Shown piece by piece: positions 1-5,766 of a DNA stretch of 6,673 bases. Each line of letters begins with the position of its first letter. Positions within the stretch are counted from its first letter, which is position 1. This DNA comes from Desulfobacterales bacterium (GTDB lineage Bacteria > Desulfobacterota > Desulfobacteria > Desulfobacterales > Desulfobacteraceae), in NCBI GenBank assembly GCA_022361135.1, contig JAKSBM010000427.1:1-6673 (forward strand), read 5' to 3'. The position numbers and the translations under genes are program-made. The notes under the pieces are model-generated. The model ran no database searches. It had not been told where the DNA came from and saw only the letters and a list, made by a program, of their open reading frames with translations.

Positions 1-362
1 GAGATGGGAATCCGGTCCCGGATCATTTCCCACACCGAGTCATGGTAGCGGGTGGAGCGTCCCAGATCCCCCTTCAGCACGTTGCCCAGCCAGGAAACAT
101 AGGATTCCAGGATGGGCTTGTCAAAGCCGTAGTAGGCCTTGAGTTTCTCTATCTGTTCCTGGGACAGGGGTTGTCCCGAATCGACGCCTGCCCGGGAGGA
201 GGGCGAACCTCCCCCCTGGCCCATCTGCAATGCCCGGGTCTCGGCGATGATCCGCTCAATGGGGCCGCCGGGAACAAACCGGGTAATGGTAAAGACCATG
301 ACGGTGATCCCGATGAAGGTCGGGATCACCAGCAGCAGTCGTCTGATGAAGTATGCGGTCAT
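1..362 (-). CDS. yejB: YejB-like oligopeptide ABC transporter permease, N-terminal part (3' end outside window)
   Basis: Inner-membrane permease subunit of a DppB/OppB-type ABC importer for peptides. The closest family I recognise is YejB of the YejABEF transporter (peptide and microcin C uptake in E. coli). About 120 residues are visible. They begin MTAYFIRRLLLVIPTF, which matches the YejB/DppB N-terminus, followed by one hydrophobic transmembrane segment (about residues 9-29), then VPGGPIERII. A Gly/Ser/Gln-rich stretch (about 45-70) resembles the periplasmic insertion that separates YejB from shorter DppB proteins. Next come YGFDKPILESY and GDLGRST, both typical of the family. The membrane core and the EAA loop that contacts the ATPase lie beyond position 1. 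The ATG at 362-360 overlaps the alaS stop as ATGA. No good Shine-Dalgarno precedes it, so translation is probably coupled to alaS. Family assignment is firm; the substrate and the choice of YejB over DppB are less certain. Confidence 0.88.
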   Translation of the reverse strand, partial: MTAYFIRRLLLVIPTFIGITVMVFTITRFVPGGPIERIIAETRALQMGQGGGSPSSRAGVDSGQPLSQEQIEKLKAYYGFDKPILESYVSWLGNVLKGDLGRSTRYHDSVWEMIRDRIPI

Positions 363-2980
363 GACATGATTTCGTATACCGATTCAAGGGCGGCATCGAG
401 GTTTTCGGGCTTGGTGCCGCCGGCCTGGGCCATGTCTGGCCGTCCACCGCCGCCGCCGCCCACAATACCGGCCGCTTTTTTCACAATGTCACCGGCCTTG
501 ACCTGCCCGGTGAGATCCTTGGTAACAACGGCAATGAGCAATGCCTTGCCGTTGGACTCGGCCCCCAGCAGCAGAACGCCGGAGCCCAGTTTATTCTTGA
601 ATTTGTCGGCCAGATCCCGGAGCTGGGAGGGATTTTCGATTTCCACCCGCTTGGCCAGGACCTTGATTCCGTTGATTTCCTTGATGGCGCTGTCAATGTC
701 GTCCACGGATTTGGAGGCAATCTTGGCCTTGAGGGAGGCCAGCTCCTTTTCCAGGTTTTTCTTTTCCTTGACCAGGGCATCCACCTTTTCGGTGAGGTTA
801 TCGGCATTGGCCTTCACCAACCCTGCAGTGCATTCCACAACGGCCTGATAGCCGTGGACGGCATCCACAGCAGCCTGGCCCGTGGCCGCTTCAATACGGC
901 GGACACCGGAAGCGATTCCTGCTTCGGAGAGGATCTTGAAGAACCCCACGTCGCCGGAACGTTGGGTGTGGGTTCCCCCGCAGAGTTCCTTGGAGAAATC
1001 CCCCTGGGAAACCACCCGGACCGTATCCCCGTATTTTTCCTCGAACAGGGCAGTAGCACCGGCCTTTACGGCGTCGTCCATGGACATTTCCAGGGTATCC
1101 ACTTGGTAGTTGCCCCGGATTCTCAGGTTGACTTCGTTTTCAATGTCAGCCAGTTCCTGGGCCGTGATGGCGGAAAAATGGGTGAAGTCGAAACGCAGCC
1201 GGTTGTGGGTGACCAGGGAACCACTCTGCTTCACATGGTCGCCCAGGACTTTACGCAGGGCGGAGTGCAGAATGTGGGTGGCGGTGTGGTTCACGGCCGT
1301 GGCCTGGCGTTTTTCCCCATCCACTTTCAGGATCAGGGTATCGCCCTTGGCGCATTCCCCGGAAACCACCCTGCCCTTGTGGATGACAATGCCCGAGGGA
1401 TCCTTGACCGTGTCGGCAATTTCAATTTTGCAATTGCCGTTTTCCATGGATCCGCAATCCCCGGCCTGTCCGCCGGATTCGGCATAGAAAACCGTTTCCT
1501 GGGTGACAATCTCCACATCGTCACCGGCAACGGCCCTATCCAATTCCTTGTCGTCCCGGACCAGGATCAGGGCATTGGATTCCATTTCCAGGGCATCGTA
1601 CCCTTTAAACGGCGTCTTCACCCCCTGGGAGGTCAGGGATTTATAGGCTTCGCCCACGCCGGCGAATTTTTTCTTGGACCTGGAGCGGGCCTTCTGCTCG
1701 GCCATGGCCGCATCAAAGCCGTCCATGTCCAGCTCAATGTCGGTTTCCTTGAGGTGGTCCACAATGATGTCCACGGGAAAACCAAAGGTATCGTAAAGCT
1801 TGAAGATCACATCACCGGGAATGATTTTTTCATCCAGCTTTTCCACATCGGCGATGGTGGCTTCCAAGAGTTTCATACCGGTTCCCAGGGTTTCCAGGAA
1901 CTTTTCCTCTTCGTTGTTCACCACGTTGAGGATGAATGCTGCGGAATCCTTGAGCTCGGGATAGGCTTCGTCCATGATCTGGAAGACCACCTTCACGGTT
2001 TCGTTAAGGAAAGGCTTCTTCAAACCGATGGAACGCCCGTAGCGGATGGCCCGGCGCATGATCCGACGCAGGACATAGCCCCGGCCTTCGTTGGAGGGCA
2101 ACACCCCGTCGGAGATGAGGAAGGCCGCAGACCGGGAATGGTCGGCAATGACCTTCATGGCCACTTCCACCTGGTCGGATTCCCCACGCTTCTTACCGGA
2201 GAGCTCGCCCACCTTATCCATGATGGGGGTGAACAGATCGGTGTCAAAGTTGGTGGGAACCCCCTGGAGGACGGAGATGATCCGTTCCAGGCCCATGCCC
2301 GTATCAATGGAAGGCTTGGGCAGGGGCGTCATGGTTCCGTCTTCCGAACGCTCGAACTGCATGAAGACCAGATTCCACAGCTCCAGCCAGCGGTCGCAGT
2401 CACAGCCCACGGCGCAGTGGGGATCGTCGCAGCCGAATTCCGGGCCCCGGTCGATGTGGATTTCGGAACAGGGGCCGCAGGGGCCGGTGTCGCCCATGGC
2501 CCAGAAGTTATCTTCCTCGCCCAGGCGGCAGATGCGGGCTTCGGGGATGCCCATTTTATCCTTCCAGATATCGTAGGCCTCATCGTCATCCTTATATACG
2601 GAGACGTGGAGCTTTTCCGCATCAAATCCATATCCGTTGGTCAAAAGGTCCCAGGCAAATTCAATGGCCTGTTCCTTGAAATAATCCCCAAAGGAAAAGT
2701 TACCCAGCATTTCAAAGAAGGTGTGATGGCGGGCGGTGTATCCCACGTTTTCCAGGTCGTTGTGCTTGCCCCCGGCCCGGACACACTTCTGGGAGGTGAC
2801 CGCCGTGGAATAATCCCGCTTTTCGTCTCCGGTGAAAACCCGTTTAAACTGAACCATGCCCGCATTGACAAAAAGCAGGGTTGGATCGTCCTGGGGAACC
2901 AGGGAAGAAGAACGAACGTGTTGGTGATTGTGTTTATTAAAATAGTCCAGGAAAATTTTCCGGGCTTCATTACCTTTCAT
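359..2980 (-). CDS. alaS: Alanyl-tRNA synthetase
   Basis: Cytoplasmic class II enzyme that charges tRNA-Ala with alanine using ATP and hydrolyses mischarged Ser/Gly-tRNA-Ala. The protein has 873 residues, close to the 876 of E. coli. Class II motif 1 lies around FVNAGMVQFKRVF (37-49), motif 2 in RHHTFFEMLGNFSFGDYF (84-101) and motif 3 at DTGMGLER (226-233). A Cys-rich insertion at 184-195 (CDDPHCAVGCDC) is a common variant in bacterial AlaS. N297 (in NEGRGYVLRR) and D397 (in YDTFGFPVD) correspond to the E. coli residues reading the G3:U70 pair. The editing domain carries the zinc ligands HTATH (565-569) and CGGTH (667-671). A charged helical stretch (about 727-757), likely a coiled coil, leads to the C-Ala domain with a six-glycine run (841-846) before RPDMAQAGG. 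The ATG at 2980 has GAGGAG at 2989-2994, 8 nt upstream. It lies 29 nt after recA and its stop overlaps the permease start, so it is probably co-transcribed with both. The gene looks complete and canonical. Confidence 0.98.
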   Translation of the reverse strand: MKGNEARKIFLDYFNKHNHQHVRSSSLVPQDDPTLLFVNAGMVQFKRVFTGDEKRDYSTAVTSQKCVRAGGKHNDLENVGYTARHHTFFEMLGNFSFGDYFKEQAIEFAWDLLTNGYGFDAEKLHVSVYKDDDEAYDIWKDKMGIPEARICRLGEEDNFWAMGDTGPCGPCSEIHIDRGPEFGCDDPHCAVGCDCDRWLELWNLVFMQFERSEDGTMTPLPKPSIDTGMGLERIISVLQGVPTNFDTDLFTPIMDKVGELSGKKRGESDQVEVAMKVIADHSRSAAFLISDGVLPSNEGRGYVLRRIMRRAIRYGRSIGLKKPFLNETVKVVFQIMDEAYPELKDSAAFILNVVNNEEEKFLETLGTGMKLLEATIADVEKLDEKIIPGDVIFKLYDTFGFPVDIIVDHLKETDIELDMDGFDAAMAEQKARSRSKKKFAGVGEAYKSLTSQGVKTPFKGYDALEMESNALILVRDDKELDRAVAGDDVEIVTQETVFYAESGGQAGDCGSMENGNCKIEIADTVKDPSGIVIHKGRVVSGECAKGDTLILKVDGEKRQATAVNHTATHILHSALRKVLGDHVKQSGSLVTHNRLRFDFTHFSAITAQELADIENEVNLRIRGNYQVDTLEMSMDDAVKAGATALFEEKYGDTVRVVSQGDFSKELCGGTHTQRSGDVGFFKILSEAGIASGVRRIEAATGQAAVDAVHGYQAVVECTAGLVKANADNLTEKVDALVKEKKNLEKELASLKAKIASKSVDDIDSAIKEINGIKVLAKRVEIENPSQLRDLADKFKNKLGSGVLLLGAESNGKALLIAVVTKDLTGQVKAGDIVKKAAGIVGGGGGGRPDMAQAGGTKPENLDAALESVYEIMS

Positions 2981-3009
2981 ATATCCTACTCCTCACGTCC
3001 CGTTGGGGA

Positions 3010-4038
3010 TTAAGCATTCTCAACTTCAGGGGTGGCCTCGGCGTTGCCGATGCCCAACTCAGCTCTGACCTTAAGTTCAATCTTTTCAAAAATATCCGGG
3101 TTGGTGGTCAGGAAGGCCTTGACGTTTTCACGGCCCTGCCCGATACGCTCCCCTTCAAAAGAGTACCAGGATCCGCTCTTATCCACAATATCAAGTGTGA
3201 CGGCCATGTCCAGGAGATCGCCGGTGCGGGAAATACCTTCTCCGTACATGATGTCGAACTCAACGGTTTTAAACGGGGGGGCCAATTTGTTCTTTACCAC
3301 CTTGACCCGGGTCCGGGAACCGATGATATCCTGGCCGTCCTTGATGGCGGCGGCCTTACGGATTTCCAGACGCTGGGAGGCGTAGAATTTCAAAGCATTA
3401 CCACCGGTGGTGGTTTCGGGGTTGCCGTAGACCACACCGATCTTCATACGGATCTGGTTGATGAAGATGATGGTGGTATTGGTCTTGCCGATGGTGGCGG
3501 TGAGTTTTCTCAGGGCCTGGGACATGAGCCGGGCCTGGAGCCCCATGTGGGAATCGCCCATTTCACCTTCGATTTCAGACCGGGGAACCAATGCAGCCAC
3601 CGAGTCCACAACCAGGATGTCAATGCCGCCGGAACGGATGAGCATGTCTGCGATTTCCAGGGCCTGCTCACCGGTGTCGGGCTGGGAGACCAGCAGCTCA
3701 TCGCAATTGACCCCCAGTTTTTTCGCATAGGAGACATCCAGGGCATGCTCGGCATCGATGAAGGCGGCGATTCCGCCACTTTTCTGGGCCTCGGCCACGG
3801 CATGGAGGGTCAATGTGGTTTTACCGGAGGATTCCGGGCCATAGATTTCAATGACACGGCCCCGGGGATATCCGCCCACACCCAACGCCTTGTCCAACGC
3901 CAGGGAACCGGACCGGACAATGGGCACCTCTTCCACGGTGCGGCTGCCCAACTTCATGATGGAACCCTTGCCGAACTGACGTTCGATCTGGCCCATGGCC
4001 GTTTGTATCGCTTTTTCCTTTTCTTTACTCATCTCCAT
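3010..4038 (-). CDS. recA: Recombinase A
   Basis: DNA-dependent ATPase that forms filaments on single-stranded DNA, carries out homologous strand exchange and triggers LexA self-cleavage. The protein has 342 residues (E. coli 353) and a short acidic C-tail (EATPEVENA). Walker A is GPESSGKT at 67-74, the catalytic glutamate is E97 in IDAEHALD, and Walker B is ILVVDS around 141-146. DNA-binding loop L1 lies at about 155-165 ([11 protein letters not shown]). Loop L2 lies at about 194-212, within the stretch from NQIRMKIG to [13 protein letters not shown]. No intein or insertion interrupts it. The ATG at 4038 has AGGAGA 8 nt upstream; the in-frame ATG at 4032 (giving MSKEKEKA) has a weaker AGGAT about 6 nt upstream, so the true N-terminus could be two residues shorter. 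The gene starts 12 nt after pgpA and ends 29 nt before alaS. No recX gene intervenes. I see no recognisable LexA operator immediately upstream. Confidence 0.98.
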   Translation of the reverse strand: MEMSKEKEKAIQTAMGQIERQFGKGSIMKLGSRTVEEVPIVRSGSLALDKALGVGGYPRGRVIEIYGPESSGKTTLTLHAVAEAQKSGGIAAFIDAEHALDVSYAKKLGVNCDELLVSQPDTGEQALEIADMLIRSGGIDILVVDSVAALVPRSEIEGEMGDSHMGLQARLMSQALRKLTATIGKTNTTIIFINQIRMKIGVVYGNPETTTGGNALKFYASQRLEIRKAAAIKDGQDIIGSRTRVKVVKNKLAPPFKTVEFDIMYGEGISRTGDLLDMAVTLDIVDKSGSWYSFEGERIGQGRENVKAFLTTNPDIFEKIELKVRAELGIGNAEATPEVENA

Positions 4039-4046
4039 ATCCTAAA

Positions 4047-4052
4047 TCTCCT
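4047..4052 (-). promoter_or_regulatory. recA ribosome binding site overlapping the pgpA stop codon
   Basis: On the minus strand the sequence reads TAGGAGA: the pgpA stop TAG (4053-4051) supplies the first bases of the AGGAGA that serves the recA ATG at 4038, with 8 nt of spacing. Ribosomes terminating on pgpA would sit directly on the recA initiation region, which suggests translational coupling. That the site is used is an inference from sequence and spacing. Confidence 0.75.
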
Positions 4053-4536
4053 ATCTCAAACCCCAAAGGTATAAACATTTCACAACTAATGCGGCCATAA
4101 GACCGGCCATAATATCGTCCAGAACGATGCCTGCGCCACCGGAGTAGCCTTCAAAATAACGGACCGGCCCCGGTTTCAGAATGTCAAAACAGCGGAAGGC
4201 GGCAAAGCCGGCAACCAAGGTGGAAATCCCCACCGGCACCAGGGCCATGGCCACGCAGTATCCCACCATTTCGTCGATCACCACGGATCCGGGATCTTTT
4301 TTTTCCATGAGGGTGGCGGCCCGGTCCGCAACATAAACCGACAACAGAATAAATCCGGTGAGCAAAAATCCAGCCCAGACGGGCCCAACCACGGAAAGGC
4401 CCCAAATCAAAGGCAATGCCGAAAGGGTCCCAAAGGTTCCCGGGGCCACGGGGATCCGGCCCAGGCCGAATCCGGTTGCAATAAAAAGTACGAGTTTCTC
4501 ATCCCAGCGTGCATGGTGCGGCATGGTGTGTGACAT
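4051..4536 (-). CDS. pgpA: Phosphatidylglycerophosphatase A
   Basis: Integral inner-membrane phosphatase that converts phosphatidylglycerol phosphate to phosphatidylglycerol, the last step of PG synthesis. The protein has 161 residues (E. coli PgpA about 170). Family signatures are GLGRIPVAPGTFGTLSALPL at 24-43, VIDEMVGY at 86-93 with the acidic pair D88/E89, FRCFDILKPGPVRYFE at 114-129, and GGAGIVLDDIMAG at 133-145 with D140/D141. Hydrophobic stretches at about 37-50, 54-72, 94-113 and 142-160 fit the multi-pass topology. The start is uncertain. The ATG at 4536 has AAGG directly abutting it, which is too close to act as a Shine-Dalgarno. ATG 4524 (giving MPHHARW) has AAAAGG 12 nt upstream. 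A perfect GGAGG lies 20 nt from ATG 4536 but only 5 nt from an in-frame ATT at 4551. It follows larC by 44 nt and precedes recA by 12 nt, so it is probably co-transcribed with recA. Confidence 0.95.
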   Translation of the reverse strand: MSHTMPHHARWDEKLVLFIATGFGLGRIPVAPGTFGTLSALPLIWGLSVVGPVWAGFLLTGFILLSVYVADRAATLMEKKDPGSVVIDEMVGYCVAMALVPVGISTLVAGFAAFRCFDILKPGPVRYFEGYSGGAGIVLDDIMAGLMAALVVKCLYLWGLR

Positions 4537-4543
4537 CCTTTTT

Positions 4544-4570
4544 TCTATAATCTGCCCCTCCCCCTGTCAA
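4544..4570 (-). promoter_or_regulatory. Possible sigma-70-type promoter ahead of pgpA-recA
   Basis: In the 44-nt larC-pgpA gap the minus strand carries a perfect TTGACA (4570-4565). Fifteen nt later comes TATAGA (4549-4544), four of six matches to TATAAT; TAGAAA (4547-4542) would give 17-nt spacing. A transcript from here would begin roughly at the pgpA ATG, so it would be leaderless or nearly so. The 15-nt spacing is short and the -10 is imperfect, and the TTGACA lies partly in a hairpin. This is a weak candidate, noted because it is in the longest non-coding gap in the window. Confidence 0.22.
4557..4561 (-). promoter_or_regulatory. Strong Shine-Dalgarno core with odd spacing to pgpA
   Basis: A perfect GGAGG, extended to GGAGGGG, lies in the larC-pgpA gap. 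It is 20 nt from the pgpA ATG at 4536, too far for normal use, but only 5 nt from an in-frame ATT codon at 4551-4549 that would add five residues (read Met-Ile-Glu-Lys-Arg) before that Met. It may be a chance purine run, part of an RNA structure, or a sign of a non-canonical start. Confidence 0.3.
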
Positions 4571-4574
4571 GGGG
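4561..4574 (-). repeat. Short inverted repeat after larC
   Basis: CCCCT and AGGGG arms flank a TGAC loop (5 bp stem, 4 nt loop), beginning 7 nt after the larC stop codon. A second AGGGG copy at 4559-4555 could pair with the same CCCCT arm instead. No run of T follows on the minus strand, so this is not a convincing intrinsic terminator. It could be a weak attenuating or processing hairpin, or simply G/C-rich chance symmetry. Confidence 0.4.
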
Positions 4575-4580
4575 ATTCAA

Positions 4581-5765
4581 TCAGGCATTCAACTCAGCTT
4601 CCACCTCACGGAACACGGCCATCAAGGGCATATCCTTGGCCAGTGCAATGGCTTTGCAAGCTTCATATTCCGGCACCAGACGGGCATGGCCCGCCGGATC
4701 CACAATACGTTTCACCGCCACCTCCCCCAAACGGGTATCCCTCTTCTCCAGACTCCGGTCCAGGACCAGGCGATCCCAGCAGGAATACCGCACCCCAATG
4801 GCCGAGGTCTGGGAAAGGATCAGGGAAGACATATTTTCCAGATCCTCCGGACGACAAAGTACGGTCAGGCAGGTGGCGGGCCGATTCTTTTTCATCTGGA
4901 TGGGGGAGAAGGTCACATCCAGGGCACCGGCGTCCAGGAGAACCTCCATGACAAAGCCCAGGATTTCCGGACTCATGTCATCCACATGGGTCTTGATCTC
5001 CATGATTTGGTCCCGTTTCAACCCGACCGTCTCCGGGGGTTTTCCCCCTTCGGCGCCACGGCCCAGAACCACCCGGAGGAGATTGGGGCTTGAGCCGCCG
5101 GTGTCCCTCTTTCCGGAACCATAGCCGATTTTCGCCACTTCCATTTCAGGCATGGGGCCGAAGGACTCGGCCAGGGTGGCCACCAGGGCCGCCCCGGTGG
5201 GGGTGACAATTTCAGTCTTGGCATCGGATGAGGTCACGGGAATTCCCTCCAATACGGCCAGGGTGGCGGGCACGGGTACGGGAATTTTTCCATGGGCACA
5301 TTCCACAAAACCGGAACCCAGGGGCACCTTGGTGGCGGCAACCCGGGTGATGCCCAGTTTTTCAATGCAGATGAAGGTACCGATGATGTCCACCATGGAA
5401 TCAATGGCCCCCACCTCGTGGAAATGGACCGATTCAATGTCCTTGCCGTGGATGTGGGCCTCGGCCCGGGCAATGCGTTCAAAGGCTTCCAGACTCTTGG
5501 CCTTTACAAAATCCGACAATTCCGACCCCTGAATGATGGCCTTGATATCGGTGTAATGGCGATGACTTTTGTCATCGGTAACATCCACAAAAAGGTTCAC
5601 CGCCCGCAGATGCTGGGGGAAAACAATTTCGGTTCTCAGGGTAAATCCCTTGAACAAGGGTCTCAGCTGGTCCTGGAGCCACTTCACATCAACCCCCAGG
5701 TCCACCAGCGCCCCCAGGGTCATGTCTCCGCTGATGCCGGAGACCAGATCCAAAAATAAAATCAT
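4581..5765 (-). CDS. larC: Nickel-pincer cofactor biosynthesis protein LarC (CTP-dependent Ni insertion; DUF111 family)
   Basis: Cyclometallase-type protein that, in the characterised Lactiplantibacillus plantarum pathway, inserts nickel into the dithiocarboxylated mononucleotide made by LarB and LarE. The product is the cofactor of lactate racemase LarA and relatives. The 394-residue protein opens MILFLDLVSGISGDM, the family N-terminus. It then shows SHRHYTDI (67-74), AEAHIHG (101-107), the signature VHFHEVGAIDSMVDIIG (113-129), GFVECAHGKIPVPVPAT (152-168) and TPTGAAL (188-194). The C-terminal LarC2 region, which binds CTP in the studied enzyme, begins near THVDDMSPEILG (259-270). LarC1 and LarC2 are one continuous frame here, unlike the frameshifted L. 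plantarum gene. I chose ATG 5765 because it gives the family N-terminus and has AGGAGAGAG upstream. ATG 5789 would add eight residues and overlap the peptidase gene. It starts 1 nt after the peptidase stop. No larA, larB or larE is in the window, so the recipient enzyme is unknown. Confidence 0.93.
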   Translation of the reverse strand: MILFLDLVSGISGDMTLGALVDLGVDVKWLQDQLRPLFKGFTLRTEIVFPQHLRAVNLFVDVTDDKSHRHYTDIKAIIQGSELSDFVKAKSLEAFERIARAEAHIHGKDIESVHFHEVGAIDSMVDIIGTFICIEKLGITRVAATKVPLGSGFVECAHGKIPVPVPATLAVLEGIPVTSSDAKTEIVTPTGAALVATLAESFGPMPEMEVAKIGYGSGKRDTGGSSPNLLRVVLGRGAEGGKPPETVGLKRDQIMEIKTHVDDMSPEILGFVMEVLLDAGALDVTFSPIQMKKNRPATCLTVLCRPEDLENMSSLILSQTSAIGVRYSCWDRLVLDRSLEKRDTRLGEVAVKRIVDPAGHARLVPEYEACKAIALAKDMPLMAVFREVEAELNA

Positions 5766-5766
5766 T

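Noticed and set aside
184..195. Cys-rich cluster considered as an unusual insertion in alaS (residue numbers of AlaS)
   Set aside because: The CDDPHC...GCDCDR stretch is a known variant in many bacterial AlaS proteins, so it is not novel. The coordinates given here are residue positions; on DNA it is about 2396-2431.
444..461. GGC trinucleotide run that could be a slippage-prone microsatellite
   Set aside because: It encodes the six glycines before RPDMAQAGG, a glycine-rich motif conserved in AlaS C-terminal domains, and the codons are not all identical.
42..848. A 268-codon plus-strand open frame running opposite the permease and the end of alaS
   Set aside because: It spans two real minus-strand genes, has a low-complexity proline/serine-rich composition and no recognisable family, so it is a shadow frame.
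854..3013. A 719-codon open frame on the plus strand opposite alaS
   Set aside because: It is the mirror frame of alaS, kept stop-free by the G/C-ending codon bias. Its translation is rich in Gly, His, Phe and Asp without any recognisable domain, while the minus strand encodes a full-length canonical AlaS.
4091..4112. Near-direct repeat of TTATGGCCG within pgpA
   Set aside because: It encodes the repeated I/L-M-A motif of the conserved DDIMAGLMAA helix; two copies 12 nt apart are explained by protein sequence.
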